A stretch of 64,000 nucleotides of DNA, taken from the NCBI RefSeq assembly GCF_014851865.1, contig NZ_JACVAM010000001.1:1240001-1304000 (forward strand). Direction: 5' to 3'. Source of the DNA: Pseudomonas sp. PDM16 (GTDB lineage: Bacteria > Pseudomonadota > Gammaproteobacteria > Pseudomonadales > Pseudomonadaceae). The position numbers and the translations under genes were made by a program. Shown here one piece after another: positions 20,343 to 28,348 of the stretch (positions are counted from its first letter, which is position 1; each line of letters begins with the position of its first letter). Below the pieces are notes generated by a model. The model was not told where the DNA came from, ran no database searches, and was given only the letters and a program-made list of their open reading frames with translations.

Positions 20343-20558
20343 ATGGCACTGGCATCCCCCTTAACTCCCGCACTGATACGCCTCCCCGGTGTTTGCACAC
20401 AGGTTGGTTTGAGCAAGTCACAGATCTACCGACTCATCCGTAGTGGCGAGTTCCCGCCCCCGGTACGGCTTGGCCCGAATTCGGTCGCCTGGCCTGCTGA
20501 GCATGTCCATGCTTGGATCGCAGACAAGGTTCTTGCGTCAGCTGGACAAAGGCCTTGA
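20343..20558 (+). CDS. AlpA-like excisionase / regulator
   Basis: 71 aa from the ATG at 20343. The winged-helix MerR-like DNA-binding fold of the AlpA family is clear: RLPGVCTQVGLSKSQIYRLIRSGEFPPPVRLGPNSVAWPAEHVHAWI. AlpA proteins act as activators or directionality factors for P4-type integrases. The TGA overlaps the ATG of the TrfA-like gene, so AlpA and the replication initiator are co-expressed. This links excision with replication. Confidence 0.85.
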   Translation: MALASPLTPALIRLPGVCTQVGLSKSQIYRLIRSGEFPPPVRLGPNSVAWPAEHVHAWIADKVLASAGQRP

Positions 20559-21475
20559 TGAGTCGTCATGAGGAGCGCATTGCAAAGATTCGTCGCGGGC
20601 CTGGGAACGCTGCCAAATCCGCGCAGGTAGCGCCCCGCTCACGCCAAGAGAGCTCTCATGACGGGAAAGGAGAAGCTGCTTCCCGCCACATGTTCTTGCC
20701 CGGTTTTGCCATCGGGGCCTTTCCAAACCACCTCAATCGGTCGAGCCTGATTGCCCCGATCGCTCGCAATAAGCGGAAAGAACACTCGAAGACCAGGATG
20801 GTGACACGCCGAGATTGCGTCCTGGAGTACAGGGGAGAGCAGCTGGATGAGGCGGATGGAGACTTAATCATGGCGTTGATCGCGTTCGCCCAGCCGTTCC
20901 CGCTTGGCGACCCCGTTCTGCTGAATCGCAAACAACTGCTCAGGAAGATCAAACGTGGAGTCATCGGCAGCTCGCAATACGAGTGGCTTTATCGAAGCAT
21001 GAAGCGTTTACGCCAGGCCACGTTGTTCCTCGAGGCGCTCAAACCAGATGGGTCTACCCGATACACGGTTGGGATGATGGAGTCATTCAACATTCTTAAG
21101 AGCCTCAGCTATGACAACGAGACCTACTGCTACACGCTCGACCCGCATTGGATTCTGATGTTCGGAAATCGGGAGTACAGCCTGATTGACTGGGGAAAGC
21201 GTTTACAGATCCGCCGCGGGCTGGACATGGCCAAAACGCTGCAGCGACTGATCGCCACGTCCTCTGACCGAGTGCAACGTTACGCACTTGAGGGACTCAG
21301 GGCCCAAATGGCATATGGCGGGCGCCTAAGAGACTTCCGTGACAGCCTTGGTCGAGCTGTATGCGAGCTGGAGCGTCTGAAGATCATCGTAAGGGGCTGC
21401 ATTCAGGACAGCAGCCGGGGCAAGCCACAGTTGGTTCTATGGCTGCCTCCCGAGCGTTTTGACGCAGCGGCATAG
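20558..21475 (+). CDS. TrfA-family replication initiator
   Basis: 305 aa from the ATG at 20558 overlapping the alpA-like stop. The core (about 60-290) matches TrfA of IncP plasmids: FPNHLNRSSLIAPIARNKR, then LEYRGEQLDEADGDLIMALI and SSQYEWLYRSMKRL. TrfA binds iterons at oriV, opens the origin and loads host helicase. The first iteron (21469-21481) overlaps the stop codon of this gene, and three more follow with 21-22 bp spacing. The N-terminal 55 residues are basic and low complexity. It probably lets the excised island replicate. Confidence 0.85.
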   Translation: MSRHEERIAKIRRGPGNAAKSAQVAPRSRQESSHDGKGEAASRHMFLPGFAIGAFPNHLNRSSLIAPIARNKRKEHSKTRMVTRRDCVLEYRGEQLDEADGDLIMALIAFAQPFPLGDPVLLNRKQLLRKIKRGVIGSSQYEWLYRSMKRLRQATLFLEALKPDGSTRYTVGMMESFNILKSLSYDNETYCYTLDPHWILMFGNREYSLIDWGKRLQIRRGLDMAKTLQRLIATSSDRVQRYALEGLRAQMAYGGRLRDFRDSLGRAVCELERLKIIVRGCIQDSSRGKPQLVLWLPPERFDAAA

Positions 21476-21545
21476 CGCCGCGCTTCTGATGGCATAGCGT
21501 CGCTCCAGGGTGGCATAGCGTCGCGCAGCAGTGGCATAGCATCGC
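21469..21545 (+). repeat. Four iterons of the TrfA-type origin
   Basis: Direct repeats with consensus GGCATAGCGTCGC lie at 21469-21481 (GGCATAGCGCCGC), 21491-21503, 21512-21524 and 21533-21545 (GGCATAGCATCGC). The start-to-start distances are 22, 21 and 21 bp, that is, two helical turns, so initiator molecules would bind on one face. This is the normal layout of plasmid iterons. Confidence 0.85.
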
Positions 21546-21645
21546 AGAGAGCGCTTATAACAATTTGATTTTATTAATAAAAAAAGAGAAAAACTGGCTA
21601 CTACCTTTTATCTACCTTACTTCTACGCACAGAGCCTGTGGATAA
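21546..21645 (+). other. Putative origin: AT-rich unwinding region plus DnaA box
   Basis: After the iterons comes an AT-rich stretch (about 21555-21600, mostly A and T with a run of A) and then a perfect DnaA box, TGTGGATAA at 21637-21645 (TTATCCACA on the other strand). Iterons, AT-rich DUE and a DnaA box beside an initiator gene form a complete theta-type origin by sequence. Activity is inferred. Confidence 0.7.
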
Positions 21646-21703
21646 TATCCTCCTCCTTCGGCTCACTTGCCCAAGACGCAATGAAAGGCCTCGAAGCACG
21701 CGT

Positions 21704-21922
21704 TTATTCGCGTCGAACCTTGTCCAGCAAAGCCACGACCTGCTCTTCCGTCATGTCTGCCAGGGCAGCTACACCGGCACGGACAACGTCCGAACGAGAG
21801 GCCCGGAATCCACGCGGAATCAGACTGAGGCGATCAATTTCCTCACTGATTTGGTCTGTCAGCGAGAAGGTGACGCGCTTAAAGACTGCTGCGCTCTGTG
21901 TTGGGGTATTCGGTTTGACCAT
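21704..21922 (-). CDS. Ribbon-helix-helix DNA-binding protein
   Basis: 72 aa. The strand FKRVTFSLTDQISEEIDRLS followed by SRSDVVRAGVAALADM has the pattern of a CopG/MetJ/Arc ribbon-helix-helix dimer. The start ATG follows AGGGG. Two inverted copies of the palindromic site GCAACTTACGTAAG lie upstream (21953-21966 and 22065-22078), so it probably represses its own promoter and the divergent operon at 22164. A copy-number, partition or antitoxin-like function is possible; no toxin gene is evident next to it. Confidence 0.65.
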   Translation of the reverse strand: MVKPNTPTQSAAVFKRVTFSLTDQISEEIDRLSLIPRGFRASRSDVVRAGVAALADMTEEQVVALLDKVRRE

Positions 21923-21952
21923 CGTGTTGCCCCTGATTGTTATTTAAGAGCA

Positions 21953-22078
21953 GCAACTTACGTAAGTGAGGTGCGCTTTTCAACCTGTGAAGGCCTTAGC
22001 TCGGTTGATCGCACCGCGACAGACAGGCTTCAGGCCAAGCGGGTAGCATGTTGAAAACAACACGCTTACGTAAGTTGC
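21953..22078. promoter_or_regulatory. Twin palindromic operators, divergent control region
   Basis: GCAACTTACGTAAG is found at 21953-21966 on the plus strand and at 22065-22078 on the minus strand. Each contains the perfect palindrome CTTACGTAAG. They lie between the RHH gene (-) and the membrane-protein operon (+) and are probably bound by the RHH protein. Confidence 0.6.
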
Positions 22079-22163
22079 TTAAGTTAAGCGGATCACCTAT
22101 GATTCCTCTACAGCAGGTCGCCCCATGTCTGCTCGCCGGAATCTGCCAGCCAGGAGGCGCATC

Positions 22164-22379
22164 ATGGTTGTTGCTGAGTTCACGCTTGATGCAGGGCTCG
22201 TCGTGTCTAACGAGTTGCCGATCCTGGATGAAGGTGAGTCGATCATGTTCCGTAGGTGCAGCTACAAGGGTCGGACCTCAATGCTCATCGAGGTACTGAG
22301 CGATGGGCGCGTAGCAGACTCAATTGTCTTTCCGGGACTGGTCGCCGGCCCGTTTCCGATAGAGCTGTCTCCGTTGTAG
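22164..22379 (+). CDS. Small hypothetical island protein
   Basis: 71 aa from the ATG at 22164, chosen because a perfect AGGAGG lies 6 bp before it; an earlier in-frame ATG at 22125 has none. The sequence MVVAEFTLDAGLVVSNELPI is mostly predicted beta strand, with no signal peptide. I do not recognise a family. It is the first gene of a three-gene rightward operon. Confidence 0.5.
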   Translation: MVVAEFTLDAGLVVSNELPILDEGESIMFRRCSYKGRTSMLIEVLSDGRVADSIVFPGLVAGPFPIELSPL

Positions 22380-22392
22380 GCGCGTTGGCTAA

Positions 22393-22773
22393 GTGGAGCG
22401 GACGGTGGCCCTGAATTCGCAGTTTCACGACATCTACCTGTCCATGCCGATGGACGCCACCCTGCTGCCCGAGCTCCAAGGCCTTTCGTACTGGGGGCGG
22501 ACAGTCCACGAGATTCTTCAAGAGGTTAATCCGCGCCTCATGGGTCAACTGGCAGAAGGCCAGAGGCTGCGGACGTATATCGAGCGGAAGCAGGGCTATC
22601 TCCAGATTGAGGCTGCTCGGCTTGAACGGCAGTGGCGGCGGCTGCACCCGCTGAGTGCTGATGCCGGCTACCTGGCTCGCGCCAATTGGCAGCGACACTG
22701 CAAGCTGGCTGTGCGGGAAATGCTGATCGATGAGCTCGCCAAGAGCCTGAGCGGCAGCACAGCCGATATGTAG
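22393..22773 (+). CDS. Hypothetical helical island protein
   Basis: 126 aa with a GTG start at 22393 (another GTG at 22408 is possible). The body is helical and rich in Arg, Glu and Leu (LMGQLAEGQRLRTYIERKQGYLQIEAARLERQWRRL), consistent with a coiled coil. No family is recognised. It starts 13 bp after the previous gene and precedes a multi-pass membrane protein, so the three are likely one transcript. Confidence 0.5.
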   Translation: MERTVALNSQFHDIYLSMPMDATLLPELQGLSYWGRTVHEILQEVNPRLMGQLAEGQRLRTYIERKQGYLQIEAARLERQWRRLHPLSADAGYLARANWQRHCKLAVREMLIDELAKSLSGSTADM

Positions 22774-22816
22774 GAATCGATCGTTCAAATCCATTGATGG
22801 CAAAGGAGTTGCGGCT

Positions 22817-23947
22817 ATGTCGGCAGTCAGGTCTTTCCTTGGGGCGGTTTGGTCGTATGGCGTTTCACTGCCGCTGTACGTGATGTGGAGCCTCATCGTC
22901 AGTTCCGTGAGAGCAGCCTTCGATTTCTTCTACCCGCGTGGCTACAGGCCTTGCAATGAGCTGGCGGATGCGTTCGTCGAGGAATGCGCCAATCGCCCTG
23001 CCGGGCAGTCCGTCCGTTTGCCTTGGGTGGATAGCTCGGCAACCCACTCGGTGGTGATGAACAACACGGGGCGCCTGCTCTCCTATGTGGCTATCGCCCG
23101 CGGCTGGTTTGGGGTGGCAGTGAAGAATTCCGGTACCCAGTACCAGCCCAAGCGTACCTATCGCTACTACTACCGCCGCAGCCTGACCGGTAACTGGTTT
23201 GCCGAAATCTGGTCGGTGCCGAAGTCCGGCTTCATTGCTGCCGCGCTGGCCATTCCGTTCGTGGACATGGCGCGGGACGTGATGCGGGGGCGCACCTTCG
23301 TCAAGCAGGACTCCTTTTCCATCGGAGAGTGGGTGCCGCTGCCTGGATATGAGGGGCTGATGCTGTTGATGGCCGGGTTGCTGCTGGTGATCTGCTTCCT
23401 GCCTCGGGCCCTCCTGGGGCGTGGCACTCACTTCGCGGCGATAGCGCCGATCAATGGCGGTGCCTTTGGTGGTTATGGCTGTGCCCAGGTCATCAACTGG
23501 GCGGCGGCAATGGCGGGTCTTTCCTACCTGTGGCTGGCGATGGGCGCCGAGTGGGATGTGGGGGCGGTGGTGAGCTTCATCACCAGTGGCTTCTCGGCCT
23601 TCGTGAGCGAGTTCATGGCGAGCATGGTCAATCCGGGACCGCAGGTTCTGTTGATGATCCCTGTCGTGATTGCGGTGGGAATCCTGTTTGGCATGGCCTG
23701 GACGGTGATCCCGGCAGCAGCTTTCTGGTACGTCTCCCTGCGCTTTATTGCTGCACGCAACGCCAAGGCACAGCTTGAGGCTCTGCCGTTCAACTCTACC
23801 CAGGCTGCCATGTACCTGGGCAGCGACTTCGAGAAGCTCGCCGAGCTGCGTGCTCCGCAGGTAACCCTCGGCTACCTGATGTACATAGGCCTGATGGTCG
23901 GCATCATCCTCTACCCCATCCAGACTTGGGTGCGCTCGCTTTTCTGA
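22817..23947 (+). CDS. Multi-pass membrane protein, unknown function
   Basis: 376 aa with about six to eight transmembrane helices, for example near residues 10-30, 138-155, 176-196, 220-240, 275-305 and 348-368. AAAGGAG lies 8 bp before the ATG. A cytosolic or periplasmic aromatic-basic stretch, KRTYRYYYRRSLTGNWF, lies at about 113-129. I do not recognise a transporter or conjugation family. Likely part of the membrane operon 22164-23947 and possibly under the RHH operators. Confidence 0.65.
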   Translation: MSAVRSFLGAVWSYGVSLPLYVMWSLIVSSVRAAFDFFYPRGYRPCNELADAFVEECANRPAGQSVRLPWVDSSATHSVVMNNTGRLLSYVAIARGWFGVAVKNSGTQYQPKRTYRYYYRRSLTGNWFAEIWSVPKSGFIAAALAIPFVDMARDVMRGRTFVKQDSFSIGEWVPLPGYEGLMLLMAGLLLVICFLPRALLGRGTHFAAIAPINGGAFGGYGCAQVINWAAAMAGLSYLWLAMGAEWDVGAVVSFITSGFSAFVSEFMASMVNPGPQVLLMIPVVIAVGILFGMAWTVIPAAAFWYVSLRFIAARNAKAQLEALPFNSTQAAMYLGSDFEKLAELRAPQVTLGYLMYIGLMVGIILYPIQTWVRSLF

Positions 23948-23973
23948 TCTCTCCAGACGCGCTATGCGATGAA

Positions 23974-23996
23974 AGCCCCACACAGTGGGGCTCTTC
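23974..23996 (+). terminator. Possible terminator after the membrane-protein operon
   Basis: The stem AGCCCCAC/GTGGGGCT with loop ACA is followed by CTTCC. The T tract is poor, so termination may be partial. It separates the membrane operon from the restriction-modification operon. Confidence 0.5.
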
Positions 23997-24147
23997 CCGG
24001 GCTCACTGGCTCGGAAAATCAGCACCTTAGCCGGTCCCGGCTACTGGCCCGAAGCTATCCAACCGGTTAAGGTGCGGCATCGATCACACATAGCTCGCAG
24101 GGAAGTGTCGCGGCGCCGCCTTCCCCGCACAGTGGAAGGAATACAGC

Positions 24148-26067
24148 GTGAACCAGCAAAACCTCGCCGACTTCATCTGGAACGTGGCCGACGTGCTGCG
24201 CGGCGACTTCAAACAGTCCATCTACGGCCGCATCATTCTGCCCTTCACCTTGCTGCGCCGACTGGAGTGCGTGCTGGAGCCGACCCGCGACAAGGTGCGC
24301 AGCCAGTACGAGAGCATGAAGGCCAGTGGCGTGGACATGGACCTGATCCTGCCAACCACCGCAGGTGCCACCTTCTACAATGTCTCGCAGTTCTCGTTGG
24401 CGAGCGTGGGCTCCACCAGTACCCGCGCCAACCTGGAGGACTACATCGCCAAGTTCTCCGCCAACGCCCGCCAGGTGTTCGAGCACTTCGCCTTCTCCGA
24501 TTGGCTGGTTCAGCTCGACAAGGCCAACCTGCTGTACTTGGTGACGCAGAAGTTCGCCAGCATCGACCTGCACCCGGAAACCATCAGCAACCACGAGATG
24601 GGCCTGGTGTTCGAGCACCTGATCCGCAAGTTCGCCGAATCCGCCAACGATACCGCCGGGGAGTTCTTCACCCCGCGTGACGTGGTACGCCTGGCCACCA
24701 CCCTGGTGTTCGCCCCGGATCATCAGGCGCTCAATGGCGAAGGCGTGGTGCGCACCGTGTACGACTGCGCCGCCGGCACCGGCGGCTTCCTGTCATCGGC
24801 CATCGAGCAGGTGGCCGAGTGGAACCCCAATGCCCGCCTGGTGCCTTACGCCCAGGAACTGAACCCCGAGACCTACGCCATCTCGGTGGCGGACAAGCTG
24901 ATCCAGGGCTTCGAGACCCGCAACATCACGCTCGGCAACACCCTGTCCAACGACCAGCTGCCCCATGAGCAGTTCGACTACTGCCTGGCCAACCCGCCGT
25001 TCGGCGTGAAGTGGGAGAAGGTGCAGAAGCAGGTGCAGGGCGAGCACAGCCAGCAAGGCTACGCCGGCCGCTTCGGCCCCGGCCTGCCGCGCGTGGGCGA
25101 TGGTTCGCTGCTATTCCTCATGCACCTGCTGTCCAAGCGCAAACCCATCGAGCTGGGCGGCAGCCGCATCGGCATCGTGCTGTCCGGCTCGCCGCTGTTC
25201 AATGGTGGCGCAGGCTCCGGCGAGTCGGAGATCCGTCGCTGGATTCTGGAGAACGACTGGCTGGAAGCGATCATCGCCCTGCCCACCGACCTGTTCTACA
25301 ACACCGGCATCGGCACCTATATCTGGGTGCTGTCCAACCACAAGGACGCGCTGCGCAAGGGCAAGGTGCAGCTGATCGACGCATCCAGCATGCATGCCCC
25401 TATGCGCAAGAGCCTCGGTAGCAAGCGCAAGTACCTGTCGGACGAGCAGATTGCCGATATCGCCAAGCTGCACGAGGCCTTCGAGGAAGGCCCGAACTCG
25501 AAGATCTTCGCCACCACCGACTTCGGCTACCGCCGCATCACCGTCGAGCGTCCGCTACGCCTGCGTTTTTCGGTGACGCCGGACAAGCTTGCCGTTTACC
25601 GGGACACCAAGGGCGCCGATCAAGTCGAAGCCTTTGCCGCCGTGCAGGGCGAGTTCGACAACCTGCCGGCCTTCCTCAAGGCCGCCGGTATCAAAAAGCT
25701 CGGCAAGGGCGCACTGAAAGCCGCGCTGGCCTGCTTTGGCGAGCGCGACGCCAACGCCCAGTCGGTGCTGGACGACAAGGGTAATCTGCAGGCCGACTCC
25801 GACCTGCGCGAGTTCGAGAATGTGCCGCTCAGCCAGAACATCGAAGACTACTTCGCCCGCGAAGTGCTGCCCCATGTGCCGGATGCCTGGATCGACACCG
25901 GCAAGACGGACGAGAAGGACGGTCTGGTCGGCATCGTCGGCTACGAGATCAACTTCAACCGCTACTTCTACGTCTACCAGCCGCCGCGCCCGCTGGTCGA
26001 GATCGATGCCGACCTCAAAGCCGTGGAAGCCGAGATCGCCGCACTGCTGGGCGAGGTCACGGCATGA
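24148..26067 (+). CDS. hsdM: Type I restriction-modification methyltransferase subunit HsdM
   Basis: 639 aa with a GTG start preceded by GGAAGGA. The N-terminal helical domain begins NQQNLADFIWNVADVLRG. The adenine methyltransferase core has motif I, DCAAGTGGF (about 206-214), and motif IV, NPPFGVKW (about 282-289), the N6-adenine signature. A TAGEFFTPRDVV segment precedes motif I, as in HsdM. The protein is longer than many HsdM; the C-terminal 130 residues may contact HsdS. The stop overlaps hsdS by 4 bases. Confidence 0.95.
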   Translation: MNQQNLADFIWNVADVLRGDFKQSIYGRIILPFTLLRRLECVLEPTRDKVRSQYESMKASGVDMDLILPTTAGATFYNVSQFSLASVGSTSTRANLEDYIAKFSANARQVFEHFAFSDWLVQLDKANLLYLVTQKFASIDLHPETISNHEMGLVFEHLIRKFAESANDTAGEFFTPRDVVRLATTLVFAPDHQALNGEGVVRTVYDCAAGTGGFLSSAIEQVAEWNPNARLVPYAQELNPETYAISVADKLIQGFETRNITLGNTLSNDQLPHEQFDYCLANPPFGVKWEKVQKQVQGEHSQQGYAGRFGPGLPRVGDGSLLFLMHLLSKRKPIELGGSRIGIVLSGSPLFNGGAGSGESEIRRWILENDWLEAIIALPTDLFYNTGIGTYIWVLSNHKDALRKGKVQLIDASSMHAPMRKSLGSKRKYLSDEQIADIAKLHEAFEEGPNSKIFATTDFGYRRITVERPLRLRFSVTPDKLAVYRDTKGADQVEAFAAVQGEFDNLPAFLKAAGIKKLGKGALKAALACFGERDANAQSVLDDKGNLQADSDLREFENVPLSQNIEDYFAREVLPHVPDAWIDTGKTDEKDGLVGIVGYEINFNRYFYVYQPPRPLVEIDADLKAVEAEIAALLGEVTA

Positions 26068-27407
26068 GTCATTACAAGCCCTATCCGGCCTACAAGGACT
26101 CCGGAGTGGAGTGGTTGGGGCGGGTTCCGGAGCATTGGCAGATCAAGCGCCTCAAGCACATTGCCAATGTGCAAACTGGCGTAGCCAAGGGCAAAGATAA
26201 CGAAGGCAAAGACACCATCGAGGTTCCCTATCTGCGCGTCGCCAACGTGCAGGATGGATATTTGTCGCTGGATGACGTGGCCACCATCGAGATTCCTCGG
26301 GAAGACCTGACGCGCTACAGCCTGCAGCCCGGCGATGTGCTGATGAACGAGGGAGGCGACTTCGACAAGCTGGGGCGTGGCAGCGTCTGGCAGGGAGAGA
26401 TCGAGCCCTGCATCCACCAGAACCATGTTTTTGCTGTAAGACCTACTGCTGTGTCATCGGCCTGGTTGAACGCCTTCACCGGATCACTAGCTGCTCAGTT
26501 CTACTTCATGGGACGCGCCAAGCAGAGCACCAATCTGGCCTCCATTTCCTCCAGCAATATCATGGAGCTGCCGGTGGCAATACCGCCTGCAAATGAAGTT
26601 GATCTGCTGCTTGCCCACCTCGACCGCGAAACCGTCCGCATCGATGCGCTGATCGAAAAGAAAACCCGCTTTATCGAACTGCTGCGTGAAAAGCGCCAGG
26701 CGCTGATCACCCATGCCGTCACCAAGGGGCTCGATCCTAACGTGAAGATGAAAGACTCCGGCGTGGAGTGGTTGGGGGAGGTGCCGGAGCATTGGCGGGT
26801 AATGGCTATCAAGCATATTGTCGCGACGCCCATTACAGACGGGCCTCATGAAACACCCGAGTTTCTCGATGAGGGGGTGCCATTCGTTTCGGCCGAGGCT
26901 GTCTCCTCTGGCAGGGTCGATTTCGCGAAGATCCGAGGCTTCATCTCCCAAAATGATCATGAACGCTATTCGCAGAAATACTGCCCTAAGCGTGGCGATA
27001 TCTTCATGATCAAGTCTGGTGCGACTACTGGTGTCACTGCGATTGTGGAGACTGACGATGAATTCAACATCTGGTCGCCCCTTGCCGTCATTCGCTGCGG
27101 AGAAAGCGCTGATCCTTACTTTGTGCTGAATTTCATGCGTTCCCGAAGCTTCCAGGAGGCTGTTGCCTTGAGCTGGAGCTACGGAACACAGCAGAACATC
27201 GGTATGGGGGTCATTGGAAACTTGGCCGTAACAGTGCCTCCTCTTGACGAGCAGAAACGTATCGCTCTTTCGGTTCATGCCCAGTGCGTTCGTCTGGACG
27301 ATTTGATTGATAAGACTGAATGCAGCATCGCTCTCCTGAAAGAACGCCGCTCCGCCCTTATCACCGCCGCCGTCACCGGCCAGATCGATCTGCGGGAGGC
27401 GGTATGA
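26064..27407 (+). CDS. hsdS: Type I restriction-modification specificity subunit HsdS
   Basis: 447 aa with two target-recognition domains. Each begins with nearly the same motif, DSGVEWLG.VPEHW (about residues 12-25 and 231-244), and each ends with a helical spacer containing EKKTRFIELLREKRQALITHAVT or its C-terminal counterpart. The two half-sites of the bipartite DNA target are set by these domains. The repeat is strong at DNA level too (26097-26147 and 26753-26803) and could support domain swapping. Downstream genes overlap by 4 bases. Confidence 0.95.
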   Translation: MSHYKPYPAYKDSGVEWLGRVPEHWQIKRLKHIANVQTGVAKGKDNEGKDTIEVPYLRVANVQDGYLSLDDVATIEIPREDLTRYSLQPGDVLMNEGGDFDKLGRGSVWQGEIEPCIHQNHVFAVRPTAVSSAWLNAFTGSLAAQFYFMGRAKQSTNLASISSSNIMELPVAIPPANEVDLLLAHLDRETVRIDALIEKKTRFIELLREKRQALITHAVTKGLDPNVKMKDSGVEWLGEVPEHWRVMAIKHIVATPITDGPHETPEFLDEGVPFVSAEAVSSGRVDFAKIRGFISQNDHERYSQKYCPKRGDIFMIKSGATTGVTAIVETDDEFNIWSPLAVIRCGESADPYFVLNFMRSRSFQEAVALSWSYGTQQNIGMGVIGNLAVTVPPLDEQKRIALSVHAQCVRLDDLIDKTECSIALLKERRSALITAAVTGQIDLREAV

Positions 27408-28348
27408 GCCAGGGTCGCAGTCTGCGTCTGTTTCTGGTGGACGGCACGCCCAATGGCCTGCTGACCGCCGAGATCATGAACTGGACCGGCCATGTGCTGA
27501 CCGGCCCGCGCTCCAAGTTGGCCGAACTGGTGCAGCGCCCCGAATGCGCGCGTACCGGCGTGTACTTTCTGGTCGGCCCCGACCCGGACAACAGCCTGCG
27601 CTCCAGGGTGTATATCGGCGAGTCGGACGACGTAGCCAAGCGTCTGAAAACCCATAACCGCCCTGAAGAGGCTGGCGGCAAGGACTTCTGGGAGCGCGTC
27701 TGCCTAGTCACCAGCAAGGACCAGAACCTGACCAAGGCCCATGTGAAGTACTTGGAAAGCCTGCTGATCGGCATCGCCGGCAACCTCGGCCGCTGCGAGC
27801 TGGTCAACGGTACCGCGCATGAATACGTCAGCCTGCCCGAATCCGATCGCGCCGATATGGCCTTTTTTCTGGAGCAGATCCGCACCGTGCTGCCGGTGCT
27901 GGGCTTCGACTTCCTGCGTGAGCTGACCAAACCTTCCGCGCCCGCTGCTGCCAGCACGGCGGCACCGGTCAGCCGCTCCCCGCGCTTCAGTCTGGAGGTT
28001 CCACGCTACCGCTTGAGCGCCCAGGGCCAGGAAATCGACGGTGAATTCTTCGTACTCAAAGGCTCCAAGGCTCGCGCCGAGTGGGTGGGCACCGAGCGCG
28101 GCTACCAGGGCTTGTTCAAACAACTGGTCGACGAGGGTGTTCTGGTCGCCGATGGCGGTGAGCACCTGACTTTCAGCGACGACTATGCCTTTAGTAGTCC
28201 CAGCGCGGCAGCGGCCGTGGTCTGTGGTCGCGCCGCGAACGGGCGTACTTCCTGGGTGGTTGAGGAAACCGGGCAGACTTATGCTGCCTGGCAAGAGCAG
28301 CAGTTGAATATCTCAGAGCTGCCGGCGGGGGCTGAAGCCTGTGAATGA
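27404..28348 (+). CDS. GIY-YIG nuclease-like protein with DUF4357
   Basis: 314 aa from the ATG overlapping the hsdS stop. The GIY-YIG core is visible as GVYFLVGPD (52-60) and VYIGESDDVAKRL (69-81, with Arg80 in the expected place), then a downstream Glu in KYLESLLIG. The C-terminal part (about 255-305) matches DUF4357, a small domain often attached to nucleases in restriction loci. A function in restriction or anti-plasmid defence is inferred. It overlaps the next gene by 8 bases, so it belongs to the hsd operon. Confidence 0.8.
   Translation: MSQGRSLRLFLVDGTPNGLLTAEIMNWTGHVLTGPRSKLAELVQRPECARTGVYFLVGPDPDNSLRSRVYIGESDDVAKRLKTHNRPEEAGGKDFWERVCLVTSKDQNLTKAHVKYLESLLIGIAGNLGRCELVNGTAHEYVSLPESDRADMAFFLEQIRTVLPVLGFDFLRELTKPSAPAAASTAAPVSRSPRFSLEVPRYRLSAQGQEIDGEFFVLKGSKARAEWVGTERGYQGLFKQLVDEGVLVADGGEHLTFSDDYAFSSPSAAAAVVCGRAANGRTSWVVEETGQTYAAWQEQQLNISELPAGAEACE

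Noticed and set aside
21469..21545. CRISPR array
   Set aside because: The 13-bp units at 21-22 bp spacing leave only 8-9 bp between repeats, too short for spacers, and no cas genes are present. The 33928-33996 array is also too short.
22865..24025. 386-aa open frame on the minus strand
   Set aside because: It covers the multi-pass membrane protein read on the plus strand, has His/Arg-rich low-complexity composition and no recognisable domain.
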